Shown here in pieces: positions 11,969 to 23,023 of a DNA stretch of 64,000 nucleotides. How positions within the stretch are numbered: position 1 is the stretch's first letter; each line of letters starts with the position of its first letter. The DNA comes from Gnetum montanum (Eukaryota; Streptophyta; Gnetopsida; Gnetales; Gnetaceae), in the NCBI GenBank assembly GCA_015680685.1, contig MNCI01033658.1:124001-188000 (forward strand). Direction: 5' to 3'. The notes beneath the pieces are model-generated. The model did not search any database. It saw only the letters and a list, made by a program, of their open reading frames with translations, and was not told where the DNA came from. The translations under genes were made by a program, and so were the position numbers.

Positions 11969-12591
11969 AAGTAAAGATGATGAAAATGAAGGGAAGAAAA
12001 GATGTTGGATGAAGGAAGCCTAATCCTTTTAATTTTTTTTTAATCTTCATTTGTTGTAGATTTGAGTCATCATGGTGATGTAAAGGAGGCATTACAAAGA
12101 GATGAAAAAATGAAGGAAATAATGGTGGAACATGAGGAAAAGCCTTCATGAGCAAGAGAAGCTCAAAATAAAAACCTTAATTGTAACTCATTTTCATCAT
12201 TTTAATGCATTAAGTATTCTTTATTGTGTTAAGTGAGATGGTCTTGAGTCATGGGGGCATGATGCCTTCTAGCTTATGAAAGGTAATTAAGCATGACATT
12301 TTAAGGATGGGAGAGATGAGGACATCACCCAAACCATATGGAATTTTCAATGTATCTTGAATGAGTATGCCTTGTTTGTATATGTATGTGTGTTTATGTC
12401 TGTCATGCATACGTTATGTTGTATATTTATGTATTTGTGAAATAAGTTTTAACAGTAGAGACAAAATGTTATGAGCTCTAACCATTCCATGTGTTTTGTG
12501 CTTAGGTTTGTTTGTGAATTATGGCCTATGTAAGGGGGCAACAACTATTCCAAGTGTAAGGACCTCTTGTATGGTAATCAAGAGGTTTTTT
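11969..12591 (+). other. 3' untranslated region of element E
   Basis: Between the last ORF and the purine tract there is no coding signal. TG-rich runs occur at 12370-12440. Confidence 0.5.
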
Positions 12592-12603
12592 AAAGGGGAA
12601 GGG
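12592..12603 (+). promoter_or_regulatory. Polypurine tract of element E
   Basis: AAAGGGGAAGGG lies immediately before the right LTR start TGCTAATG. Confidence 0.75.
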
Positions 12604-13247
12604 TGCTAATGTGGACATCAAACATGCCAATGTAACATATCTTTAATGATGGGATTTTCCCCTAACGTTTTAGCATGTTTGGATGTTTTTTGGACTCATT
12701 TTAATGAGTTTAGGATATTCTAGGATCTATGGGACTTCTTTGGAGGCCTCCAAAGGTTTCAAGCCTTAAGACAAGCATCTTTGTATTTAAACTTGGTAGG
12801 TGAGATGTCTCAGTTGCATTTAAGATGTCTTAGCTATATTCAAGACATCTCCACACTCTTAATATATCTTAGAAAATACATATTAGCTAGACTAAAGGCA
12901 TCTTAGCTAGATTCAAGACATCTTTTCTAACATCTCTACACTTGAGCAATATGCCTCCTACTTGTTCAAGACATCTTATATAGATTTCAATAAACTTCAA
13001 ATTGAATTCTAATCTAGAGGAAATATGAAATATTACTTCAAAAGATATAAAAAAGTAATCAAGGCCTATGTTTTTTGAGGTTAATCAGAGAAAGTAGGTT
13101 AGTATGAAGGAAAGGCTAGTCTAAGAAAGAACGTTGGTCTTTTGTAAGCCTATGCAAGAAGAATATAATGAGAGGCTAGGGAGAGCACTTGAGAGAGCTT
13201 GAGATAATCTCTTATATGTATCTTATCTTAAGTTTTGGCTTCATTGT
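12604..13247 (+). repeat. 3' LTR of element E, truncated
   Basis: Homologous to 9459-10130 along its length. It ends abruptly at ...GGCTTCATTGT where the LTR of element A begins. Confidence 0.75.
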
Positions 13248-14109
13248 TGATGAGTAGTGAGGTACCCCTACGCCCAACCATACAAATACAAGTGTTCATG
13301 CACGATCTAGTTGAACTCCAAGGATTAAGTGCTTATGTGCTTACACAAAACAAGGATGGGTTATGCGATCATTGTCTTCCCAAGCTTACTTGTAAGGCAC
13401 AATTGTATGATTAAGTAAACTTGAGATATATGATTTTTATGCTTTTTATGTTTTATGTCCTTGGTGCTTGAAATAGGGAAATGAAATAATTTAGTAACTA
13501 ATTTGATTTAACTAATCAACTATTCTCTAACTAGTCCTAACACCAGCATCCATTCCCACTTGTTGAACACATCCTAAACTAGTGTAACACTATTGGGATA
13601 ACCAAACTCTAATCATTACTGGGTTACCAAGTGTTCCATGTATGCTTGAAGTGGTCATGCTGAGTGTGCTAATTCGTTGATAATTAACAATTCAATGGAA
13701 ATAACATTAATTAACTATTGAAAGCATTGAATAATAGTAAATAACATGAAATGCAATAATTAAGATATTCTGAATGTTGCAAGGTTTACCATAAAGTTTT
13801 TCTTTATTTCTAATCATAAGGTGTGCTTAGGTACACAATGCTTGAATAAAGATCCATTCACTTTATGACTCCTATTGCAGGCACTCAAAAATTATTCTAA
13901 CTTTGGAAGGGAAAAATTGCAAGAGTTCAGCTAAGGGACTAAAAAAACTAATACTAAACTAAGTGTCCTGGTCTCTTATTTATAGGCAACGAGATAGGCT
14001 TTGACATCGCATGTCCAATATCACTTCAGTACCTCTGATATCATGTATCTAATATTGAGGGTCCGATATTGGAGATCCGATATTGGGGATCCAATATCGT
14101 GACTCATCA
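13248..14109 (-). repeat. 3' LTR of element A
   Basis: 862 bp from TGATGAGTAGTGAGGTACCC to GACTCATCA on the plus strand, homologous to 16003-16555, 21849-22714, 27361-28223 and 59935-60749. Read on the minus strand it runs from U3 (right) to U5 (left). Confidence 0.9.
13977..13984 (-). promoter_or_regulatory. TATA box in the LTR of element A
   Basis: TATAAATA on the minus strand. The degenerate palindrome GACATCGCATGTCCAATATC (14003-14022) lies 18 bp upstream in the sense of transcription. Confidence 0.6.
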
Positions 14110-15980
14110 GATCTCCATGACTGAATGAAAACTCATCCTTGAGTCCCTTACAAAATATTGGGAAGGTATGGGATTATTGACTAAATGACAATTGATAGTA
14201 AAATGGAGTGACAGACTCAAAGTGTCCAGTGAATGGATCAACAAACATATTATAGCATTGGTATTCATAACCACTGTGGTGAACACTACACATAGATGAC
14301 ATCTAGACACTCTTTTGACAACTTGAAGAGAGAGAGAGAAAAAAAGAAAATGAGGTGCGTTGTTGCCGATGTCAAAATTGTGCACACCATTATTCATCCA
14401 TGGACACATGATTAAGTGTGTTCCTTGCATAAATGCTCTAGCTCTAGTCCATCCTAAGTGCTCCCTCCTATCCCAATCCATTATTCACATGATCACCATT
14501 TGCACACACAACATAATCACAAATTAGCAAGGATAGATAAGGTATAATGTAATTGATACCTTGCCTCTATATGAAGCACATTGGCTAGGTTGTGGGTATG
14601 GCAGATACTAGGTTAGAGGTTTGTAGCTGATAACTACCCAAGGTGTAGGGGTGAGATAAGTAATGAAATGAAAAAACTTGCAACAAGCCCCCATGACTAA
14701 GAGTGAACCTCCAATAGCAATAGGGTGGAAAATGAAAGAACAAGAAATATGAGAGAAATAACCACGGTGAAGCCAATAAAACAAAAACAAAAATGGATGT
14801 TATGGATGGGGTGAAACAAGAAATAGTTGATTGCAAGAAATGTTTAATGGAAAGAACTTAACAATTGCATCAAAAAGGAGTGTTAGTGGATCCTCCCCAA
14901 AGCAGGTTCATGCCATTTATGCCCTGACAAACCCACAAATTGAAGAGTCCATAGGCTCTTGAAATGGCATATAGAGATAATTATTAAGAATTTACCCACA
15001 AGAATTTACCAAAGAATAACAATGCACCAACCAAAATATAGACTAATCATGAAATTGGCAATGAGGTGGAATATTGGGAAGAAATATGAAAAGAGAAGAG
15101 CGAATGGAATGGGATCCCAAAACTAAAGTTGTGTAAAGTCCCTTCTGTATTGTGTGGTTAAGGTAACTTAATAAAATTCATTCGAAATCCAAATTAAAAC
15201 TAACCACATCCAATGACCTCACATCAACATACTTGACCAACCCATCCTCCTTAAGCAACAAGAATGCTTTTATAGAGAAACTACCATTCCAAAAAGAGAA
15301 GAATAGAGAAGCAAGAAGTGAGAAAGGGCCTTAGCTAGAGGGAACCTTCAGGCATGGGTAACATATCTTTCTAGTGCCATAACCAATGCTTGTAGCCCAT
15401 GTTCCTTTATTATGTCTAAGGGGTGTGCTTTGAATTCCCACCAGGTTGTTTTTTTTTTCTTTTGAATGAGAACCACACCATGCAAAGACTTATTTGATTT
15501 AGTCAACTTCCTAATATTGGTCTATAGCTGAATAGTGGAGACCCATGAAAAACATCGAAGTACTCGAGAGCATGGCCAATACAAATGCGTTGAATCTGTC
15601 TTGAAGTCACATCCTTTTCAGTCCATTTGAATCTTTCCTTGGTTTGAAGAATACCAAGCCACAAATTCATTAATAAGTTTGCTTAGAAAAAGGGACAGTA
15701 CAGTTCCAAAACCAAGGGAGACCATAGACTTGAGTGGATGAATGGATGATGTGGACTCATTACCTACTTTATCAAAAGGAACCATATCTTAGCATCACAT
15801 TAAAAGTCAAAGATAAGAACCAAACATTAGCAATCAACACTATTATAGTACAATCCACCATCATTTGTACTTATTATATGATGAGTGAGAGTAAATCAAA
15901 CAAAATATAATAGATAAAGAAATAGTAAAAATGTTAACAATGGAAGGATTTCCTAAGTTCTAATCAACACACAAACAACA
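14110..15980 (-). other. Interior of element A, untranslated type
   Basis: It shares recognisable blocks with element C: the purine tract beside the LTR, an internal purine tract (plus strand CCCCCATGACT near 14690; C near 61312), a TCCTCCCCAAAGCAGG block (14891; C 61510; also B 23907 in the form AAGCAAG), and a GGGCCTTAG block near 15328. A 124-codon minus ORF (14107-14481) has a damaged counterpart in C near 61212-60950, but it overlaps the purine tract and is probably incidental. No gag or pol motif is present. Confidence 0.6.
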
Positions 15981-16002
15981 AAATCCCTGGCAATGAAGCC
16001 AA
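15981..16002 (-). promoter_or_regulatory. Primer-binding site of element A, tRNA-Asp type
   Basis: On the minus strand, TTGGCTTCATTGCCAGGGAT directly follows the LTR. It resembles the TGGCGCCGTTGCCGGGGA site of Athila-type elements, with C-to-T style differences. Confidence 0.65.
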
Positions 16003-16555
16003 TGATGAGTGGCAAGGTACCCCTATTCCCAACCATATGAATATGAGTGTTCATGCACAATTCAGTAGAATTCCAAGGATTAAGTGCTTATGTGCTTACA
16101 CAGAACAAGGATGGGTTATGCAATCATTGTGTTCCCAAGCTTACTTGTAAGGCATAATTGTATGGTTAAGTAAACTTGAGGTATATGATTTCTATGATTT
16201 TTATGTTTTATGTTCTTGGTGCTTAAAATATGGAAATGAAATAATTAGTAACTAATTTGATTTAACTAATCAACTATTCTCTAACTAGTCCTAACACTAG
16301 CATCCGTTCCCACTTGCCGAACACATCTTGAACTAGTGTAACACTACTGGGATTACGAAACGCTAATCATTACTAGGTTACCAAGTGTTTCACGTATGCT
16401 CAAAGTGGTCATGCTAAGTGTGCTACTTTTTTGATAATTAACAATTTAATAGAAATAACATTAATTAACTATTGAAAGCATTGAATAACAATAAATAACA
16501 TGAAATGCAATAATTAAGCTATTATGAATGTTGTAAGGTTTATCATAAAGTTCAT
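16003..16555 (-). repeat. 5' LTR of element A, truncated
   Basis: Matches the left LTR from TGATGAGTGGCAAGGTACCC to ...TTTATCATAAAGTT. The outer 300 bp, which would hold the TATA box and the GATATC palindromes, are missing, so this copy has no promoter. Confidence 0.85.
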
Positions 16556-16860
16556 ATTTAAGGCTTCTTAAATCAAAAGTTATGGCTTCTTGATTTTAAG
16601 ACTTTTGGCATGAAAAATGAGACTTCCCAAGAGGTCATCCATCCCAATAATACTTTAGCATGAGCACACTTAATTATGAAATTCCTATCTTGCATCCTTC
16701 CAACACTTCAAATTATTTTTTTGAAATTTTTTTCCATGTTCCAAGTTTTAAACTAATAGTATTTTGACAAAAATTTTGAATTTTCTATCCATTGATAGAA
16801 ATCTCGAAATCTCTATTGATTGACAAGAAAATTTTTCTAACAATAGGGTAGGAATGATGG
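16556..16860. other. AT-rich spacer, no gene seen
   Basis: Unique-looking AT-rich DNA at the deletion boundary of element A. No coding signal. Confidence 0.4.
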
Positions 16861-17140
16861 TAGCAATAGATGCAACACTGATAGTAGGCCTAGGTAGTGC
16901 TAGGTTGTGCTAGGTAGCACTAAGCGCTAGGGGGTGATGGGCATGTGGTTGGGTAGAGGAGCATTGGGTAGTTGGCTGCAAATCAACATTTTTTATCCTA
17001 TGCAACCTAGGCTAAGGCCTACATGAGGGCCTTAATGGCTAGCATGTGGACCTATGAATCCTATGCTAAAGCCTACACAAGGGCATTCATGGCCAACATG
17101 TGGGCTTATGCAACCTTTGTATGTGCCTGCCTAGTCCAAA
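16861..17140 (+). repeat. Short tandem repeats: TAGGTAGTGC run and 54-bp repeat
   Basis: 16880-16930 repeats a GTGCTAGGTWGTGCTAGG-like unit. From 16997 a 54-bp unit beginning CCTATGCAACCTAGGCTAAG recurs at 17051 and, partially, at 17105. Confidence 0.7.
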
Positions 17141-17282
17141 ACAGGTCCAATGCAGCCCCTAGTGAGCTAGTGTAGCTCCAAATAGAGCCTATGATACCCC
17201 TTACAAGTCCTGCATGATCCTAAAATGACATTGGAGGGTAGCAATCTCCAATGAAGGTTTTCAATGGTGGAGCACATTAAAA

Positions 17283-17705
17283 TGGGCCATTATCGATGAT
17301 GCCATCAGTTCCTAAGGACATATGGTATGGACCATTATGAATGACATCATTAGTGCTCGTGGTGCTCAGGATGGATCATTATGAATAATGCCATTGACAT
17401 TAGTGGTTCTTGAAATGGACCATTATGAACGGTGTTATCATCATCCATGGTGTCTATGATGGGCCATTATGAACTACACGATTGATGTCTACGATGTCCA
17501 TGATGGACTATTATGAATGATGATGTTAGTGTCCATGATGTTCACGATGGGCCATTATGAATAGTACCATTAGTTCCCATGGTGCTCATGATGGACCATT
17601 ATGAATGGCACCATTGGTTCCTGCAATGCTCACAATGGGCTATTATGAATGACACCATCGGTGCCCATAGTGCTTGAGATGGACCATTATGAACAACATC
17701 ATTTG
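17283..17705 (+). repeat. Minisatellite of about 45 bp, ten units
   Basis: The core GATGGRCCATTATGAATGRY followed by ACCATYRGTGCCCATGGTGCT recurs about ten times with spacing of 38 to 53 bp. Divergence between units is high. It is flanked by a further short direct-repeat zone (17790-17960, CTTGGYAGGT units). A minus ORF (17599-17820) here is a by-product of the repeat. Confidence 0.8.
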
Positions 17706-18075
17706 ACACCACTAGCACTACGAAAGGTAGGTAGCTAGTGGGGGTAGCAAGGTAGTGGGAGTGACAGTAGGTAGACAACAATAGGAAAAGCAAAAGGTTT
17801 CTTGGCAAGTGGTCATCCATGCTATTACTTTTGGGCTACTTGGCAAGTTATGCCATCGCTTGGTAGGTTTTGTTGTAGCTTGGCAGGTCCTATTACTACT
17901 TGATAGCTACCGCCATTTGGTAGATTCTTACTGGGTTGTTTGGTCATCCTTCATAGGCTGTTTGGTAGCTACAGCCATTTGGGAAATGTTGGGGTCTAGC
18001 AACTATGCATCCATGGTGATTTTTTGGTTTTCATGGCCTTTTGGCTAGTAACAGGGCTGACTAGCCCTACAAAAG

Positions 18076-18240
18076 GATTCTTATATATATATATATATAA
18101 CTAAATGAGGGGGGTCTTGGGTTTGAACACCTAACCTCCAACCTCTTTTAATATATATATATATATATATGTGTATGTATATATTTTATAAAACTAAGGA
18201 GGGAGGAGTTTGGGTTAGAACCCATGACCTCCTATTCAAT
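18076..18240 (+). repeat. TA microsatellites with a duplicated GGGTTTGAAC segment
   Basis: (TA)n tracts at 18082-18100 and 18150-18184 alternate with two related segments, GGTCTTGGGTTTGAACACCT (18113) and GAGTTTGGGTTAGAACCCAT (18208). The segments are diverged copies of each other. Confidence 0.65.
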
Positions 18241-18957
18241 TTTTTTTAACTTTTTTATTATTATTTTATTCAACCGTACCTTGGAAATTGATGTGGTGGT
18301 TTGGTTGATGACAAGGTGGAGGTTTGGTATTGGTAAATGGTAATTCTAAGTTAATTCTTGATACTAAAATTTTAACTTTTTTCTAAATGATAATTCAATA
18401 ATTTAATATTATTTTAATGCTCACAAATCAAGAAATTTAAAACCATGATATATCTGAAATCATAAGTCTAATCAAGATGAAAGTTGTACCGTTGGAATCG
18501 TCTCAACAAGTACTATGCATTGGACATGGTCTTAGATTTTAAAAAATGTTGAAATTTTAGGAATGAAAAGGACAAAAATAGCTTATTTTGTTGAACTGAC
18601 ATTTGTAGGCTGATATATGGTAACTTAAAGTCTTCAAAACTACTTGGATAATGCGTTTCATCAAATGAAAATCAATTTAGGTCATGGTTACTAACGTTTT
18701 CAAGAGAAACTTAACAATGATCTTAATTTATTAATAATTATAGTATTAAAATCTGTAAGAGTTACCTGGACAAGTGTATCCTTGTCTTACCAACATCTCT
18801 TGCAATTGATGAATCTTGATAGGGCATAATTAGATCTTCATCAGTCAATGATATCCATGAAATAATTTTGTTGGTTGGTTGTCTATGATTCTTCCTACCA
18901 TGGTTCATCATTAGGTTGTAGTTAGCCCATGGTTCTGAGTGGCCCTTGGATCGTGGT
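18241..18957 (-). other. Interior fragment beside a gypsy primer site, no ORF
   Basis: This lies on the interior side of the minus-strand LTR at 18976. It is stop-dense with no recognisable gag. Confidence 0.35.
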
Positions 18958-18975
18958 TTTCTCTAATACCAATTG
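18958..18975 (-). promoter_or_regulatory. Primer-binding site, tRNA-Met type
   Basis: On the minus strand ATTGGTATTAGAGAAAACC follows the LTR end GATGTCACA, the arrangement usual for gypsy elements primed by tRNA-Met. Confidence 0.6.
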
Positions 18976-19562
18976 TGACATCTCATACCTAGATGTCATG
19001 GAAAACAACAAATATATGATATATTAGACATTATGCATATGATGAAAATATACAAAATGGAAAATATATGTAACATTGGGCATTATGTGTAAAGGAAATA
19101 ATAGGAAAAATGTAGAAAGTTAAAGAAAAGAATGCTTTATTAATTTGGAATAGTGTATTTGGATCATGTTCTAAGAGTGTTCCTTGGTATTTTCTTCCTT
19201 TGGCATCTATACCATTAGAGGAAACCCAGCACTACCACCATGGTTCAATCTAATACTAGTGAGAAGGGATGACCAATCCACTTCTTGTATTACTTCACTT
19301 GGATCCTATGACTTTCCTATATTGGCTCCACCACTCCATGTCTAGGATGACCCCTAAGCCTAAGTATAAATTCCTTAGGTCAAATCCTGAAAGATCACCT
19401 CAAGAGACACATCCATTATTACAACATGCCCTTTTGGATCTTAATTAAAACTACCCTTTTGGGTCTTGTTATAATAATAATAACACTTTTTATGAAGAGG
19501 CATCATTTTTGCTAGGTAACAACATCATTTGGGAATGGGGCTATGACAATTTTGATGTAACA
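18976..19562 (-). repeat. Gypsy LTR, minus strand (5' or solo)
   Basis: Plus-strand ends TGTGACATCT ... GATGTAACA form a short terminal inverted repeat like that of 40851-41369 and of many plant gypsy LTRs. The primer site on its left makes it a 5' LTR reading leftward. Its partner was not found. It interrupts the RT fragment to its right. Confidence 0.55.
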
Positions 19563-20100
19563 CAACATTTCCCATGGGATCATAAACGTTAGGAAACATT
19601 GATGCTTAGGGTTAATTTGTATTTGGTTGTAATCCAAAAAAGCATTCATAAAAGATAATAAGACATGTATAATAATTATGTTAATAAGTTGGCCTATGTT
19701 GGGTACCAAGGAAAATTCATACTTTAATATAATCATATTAAGATCATGAAAATCAATGTAGATCCTAATAACTTCACTTTTCTGAAAACAAATATCATGT
19801 TGGATATCCAATCTAAATAGTAAATGGAGAGTATGAAGCCTACATTATAAAGCTTAGTGATCTCTTTTTTAATGACTATGGCTAAGAAAGGTTTTATTTT
19901 TTTGGCTTTTTTCTTAACTAGTTTGGAACCCTCCTCAAGGATGATGTTGTGTTGAACTAAGATTAGATCCAAACCTAACATATTATCATATCTCTAGGAA
20001 AATATAATAAGTTCTTTTGTACTGTAGCTAAAATAGAGGCTTTAAGGTTTTAAAGCAAGCCTAGCCTTATCTATAAGATTTATCTTTCAGTTTCTTATAA
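19563..20100 (-). pseudogene. Gypsy reverse transcriptase fragment
   Basis: Minus-strand reading in two overlapping frames gives the N-terminal part of a gypsy RT: KKAKKIKPFLAIVIKKEITK, then IRIYIDFHDLN, then LLSFMNAFLDYNQIQINPKHQ and TFMIPWEMLCY. These align by eye with element D at 53388-53700 (IDFRDLN, SFMDGFSGYNQI, TFMMPWGTFCY). Motif A keeps its catalytic Asp position. The reading stops where the LTR at 19562 was inserted, so the YVDD box is missing. One frameshift and several substitutions rule out activity. Upstream plus-strand positions 20100-20340 contain weak continuation only. Confidence 0.7.
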
Positions 20101-21337
20101 TTTTTGATGGTTAGCTTAATGACAGGATTATTGGTCAAAATCAACTCTTGATCTAAAATAAAAAGGATAGACTAAGGAATAAGATCCTTCTTGATTATGT
20201 CTAGTAATCATATTAGTGTTTCTACAAGATCAATTAGAGATAAATCTATTATGTTCTTATCAAGTGATCTAAAGATGTGGTCATTGGGTTTATCCTAGAC
20301 AAGTAATTTATGTAATCAGATGATGATGATAAGGTCCATGGACTATAATAGATCAAGGTAAGATCAAGATTTAATACAAAAGAAATAATAATTATTTATA
20401 GTTTAATTAACGTTAAGAAATGAATCTAGTTAAATTTAGCAAGGTAATAATGATAAAAATTATTATTTTACAATTTTTAGACTATAAGTTGTAAGTTAAA
20501 TATAAGTTAGAGTAAATGAGAAGGATCCTAGATTAATTTAGGTTCAACACTACTTTGTTTCAAGACTCTTCTTTGATGATGTGGTGACCAAGCATCACAT
20601 TGCATGATAGGAATGATATAAAAATATGTTGTGATGCATCTTAACCAATTTATTTCACATGCATTTAACCTACTCTAAACCCCTTAAGTTTGGTTGTCGG
20701 ATCATGTTGGAAGATGATGACATACAACAAGAATATGCAAGGAATATTACATCGAAAATAAAAGGTTGGAACCATGAAGGAAAGCATTTTTAGTGCACGA
20801 TGAAGACAAGAAATGCATCAAATGAATTTTATTCTTGAAAGAAATAAATCCAAGACTCATGATTCAAATCATGTTTGGGTGCATAAGTATGTGCAAAGAC
20901 TAGAGACAAGTTCATACGTGGGGAAATGAGTTAGAAAATAATAAAATTTTATATCAAATTTATTAAATATTATTTTTAATTTAAAATAAATTAAAAATAT
21001 TTATAAATAATACTCTATGCTTCTATTCACACTTCCTCTTTGGGTACACATTGTAGACAAAAAATTTATTAGATTTGTGAATTCCTGATGAATAGGAGGC
21101 AAGTAAGACATCACCAGAGTAAGAGCCACTATCATGGGAGCTTAAATTAGTGTTCTTTATCCAATATTTATTATTTTTCTTATGATTTCACATCATAGTG
21201 TGAGGAAGAATTTTGGCCTATGTGACTAGCATGGACTAAGGTGGTGGTGCACGCGATAGATGATGATGGTATTCATGTGGGCATATTGTGAGGCACAAGG
21301 CCAAAGTTTGAGGTATGGGTTTATTTCCATATATGCA
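20101..21337. other. AT-rich spacer, no gene seen
   Basis: Decayed sequence. An AT-only stretch at 20935-21012 is nearly free of G and C. Confidence 0.4.
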
Positions 21338-21475
21338 TAGTGATGGTGGATAGTATTTCATAGCAATAATGTAATAATAGTGGATAGGGTTTGGTAGAAA
21401 TGATGCAATAGTGATGGACAAGATTTGGCAACAACGATACAATAGGGATGGATAGGGTTTAAGAATGTGAGCATG
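21338..21475 (+). repeat. Degenerate repeat of 33 to 36 bp, four units
   Basis: The core GATGGATAGGGTTTGGTAGCAATGATGCAATAG recurs in variant form near 21341, 21377, 21412 and 21445. Minus-strand ORFs across it (21236-21594) are products of the repeat composition. Confidence 0.55.
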
Positions 21476-21848
21476 ATGCAAGAGTGGTAGAAATTGGTGT
21501 TGTGGAAATATGCAATAGTGTTAATGATGGATAAAAATATTGGAGTGTGTGTTGGTAGGGCATGAGGGATTATGACAGAGTGCACAAGGAGCATCTAGCA
21601 CAACACAAGGCATAACAATAGGGTTGAAGCCTGTGATGCAAAGGATGATAATATGCATAATATTAGTGAAAAAATTATGTATGCATGTGGTGGAATAGAT
21701 AGCATGTTGGATAAATAAGGATTTTGTGATGTTTTATGTAGTAAGGAACATGGTATATTATGTAAATAAATGAGCATTTGGGGCATAAGGTTTGAAGGAT
21801 CACAAATTACAATGGTATGTGAAAGGGCATGACATAGGGTAGAATGGT
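21476..21848. other. Spacer left of element B, no gene seen
   Basis: Purine-biased decayed sequence similar in character to 28224-28740 on the other side of element B, consistent with one pre-insertion target region. A 95-codon minus ORF (21595-21882) runs into the LTR and is not credible. Confidence 0.4.
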
Positions 21849-22714
21849 TGATGAGTGGTGAGGTACCCTTACGCTCAACCATATGAATATGAGTGTTGTC
21901 ACACGTGATTTGGTCAAACTCTGTAGATGGACTAGTTGTGGCACCTAGACAGTTAGCCTTAGGTCGCAGTTTGTTGTCTTCCCACCTAGAATAGTATTAT
22001 AATTGTCATGTATGGTTTAGTCTAGAGTGAGGTGTATGATGTGGTTCCTAATCTAACGCTACTCCTGAAGGCAATAGAAAGAAAGTAATATTAACTAATC
22101 TACAAGAAAGGGTAAGAGAATCTAATGTAGCCTAAGTGTGATGAGCATCCATTCCTTGATCATCCGTACACATCTTGGACTTCGTGCACAACTACCACTA
22201 GGATTATCAAGCGCAGATCCTAGGTACACTACTGGGTTACCAAGTATTCACACTTAAACGCTCGTAATCAAGTTGTACTCATTTTGCGTCTTAACATGAG
22301 ATAAGGGTGAGAGAGAGATTAACTAGGAAAGTAGTAAATAAAAATTTATTAAATAAATAACAAAGTGAATGTTGCAATGATGAAGTAATTTCGATCTTTA
22401 TTTCCCATCATGTGCATGTCCAAGTACATCACACTCGAATAAAGGATTATGTACAATTATATTCACCACACTGTAGGCATACATTAGAAAATATTCTAAC
22501 TTTGGAGGGATAAAACTGCCAGAGTCTAGCTACAATCTAATCTATGTTTTGAAACAAGGGAGAGCTGCCTCTTATTTATAGAACTGGCAGCGGGCTGTGA
22601 TATCACGTACGCGGTATCGTAGGGAAAGATATGATATCGTGGCCCATGCAATATTGCGGTAGACACGCTATCACATATGCGATATTGCATCCCATGCGAT
22701 ATTGTGTCCCATCA
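21849..22714 (-). repeat. 3' LTR of element B
   Basis: 866 bp, TGATGAGTGG ... GTCCCATCA on the plus strand. It pairs with 27361-28223. Confidence 0.9.
22573..22618 (-). promoter_or_regulatory. LTR core promoter: TATA box plus GATATC palindrome
   Basis: TATAAATA (22573-22580, minus strand) with GATATCACGTACGCGGTATC (22599-22618) 18 bp upstream. More GATAT half-sites follow to 22714. Confidence 0.65.
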
Positions 22715-22727
22715 TACCCCCATGACT
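22715..22727 (-). promoter_or_regulatory. Polypurine tract of element B
   Basis: Minus strand AGTCATGGGGGTA directly precedes the 3' LTR (TGATGGGAC). The same tract borders the left LTRs of A and C. Confidence 0.7.
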
Positions 22728-22810
22728 AAATAAAAACTCATCCTCAAGTTATAGTTATAAAAACTCACTATAGTGAATATGGACCTTTCATGGATGGTTT
22801 GAATAAAATC

Positions 22811-23023
22811 CTAGGTTAGTGTGAGATATCGTCCTTGTTCAGATGCTGCAGCAGCTCCTTCTACCTGCCTTGATTGTACAGTAGGAGGATCCTCTTGATG
22901 AATGCTAAATGATTGTTCCTCTTATTCTGTATGTTGTCTAGTAGGATCTTTTCTTCCACCTCTTCGAGATCGTTCAATCGCACCTTGAGCAAGACCTTCC
23001 TGTTGTCTGCATTTCATGGCCAT
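22811..23023 (-). pseudogene. Possible small exon near the 3' end of element B
   Basis: Minus-strand ORF starting ATGGCCATG at 23023, immediately after TGTGATTGCAG, a good splice acceptor. It encodes about 70 residues with one TAA in place of a likely CAA. The N-terminal half is basic (ERSRRGGRKDPTRQ), followed by a Gln/Ser-rich tail. It has no counterpart in elements A or C. It lies 0.5 kb downstream of an internal promoter-like segment (23535-23576). It could be a captured exon or a chance ORF. I do not recognise the product. Confidence 0.3.

Larger units (their letters stand above)
9459..13247 (+). mobile_element. Non-autonomous LTR element (element E)
   Basis: A left repeat (9459 to at least 10130) and a right repeat (12604-13247) are homologous, and a purine tract at 12592-12603 fixes plus orientation. 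The interior holds two short ORFs but no gag, protease, RT or integrase motif, so mobility would have needed enzymes in trans. The right LTR is cut at 13247 by element A, and its missing end does not reappear after A. No primer site could be identified with confidence. Confidence 0.7.
13248..16555 (-). mobile_element. Element A: Athila-like derivative without coding region
   Basis: Minus-strand LTR element. Its 3' LTR is on the left (13248-14109), a 1.9-kb interior follows, and the partial 5' LTR is on the right (16003-16555). The primer site beside the right LTR and the LTR sequences tie it to elements B and C. The interior matches the 3' untranslated part of element C (60750-62500) block by block, then passes straight to the primer site, so gag and pol are absent. 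The right LTR lacks its U3 end. Confidence 0.85.

Noticed and set aside
14107-14481. 124-codon minus ORF in element A with a damaged counterpart in element C
   Set aside because: It overlaps the purine tract beside the LTR and sits in shared 3' UTR. Homology between copies of one element does not by itself indicate coding.
18105-18230. GGGTTTGAAC / GGGTTAGAACCC segments resembling the tRNA T-loop (B box)
   Set aside because: No A box, anticodon arm or acceptor pairing could be found. Kept only as a duplicated segment between TA tracts.
21236-21882. Overlapping minus-strand ORFs rich in His, Ile, Ser and Leu
   Set aside because: They arise from the purine-biased degenerate repeat and run into the LTR of element B; no domain is visible.
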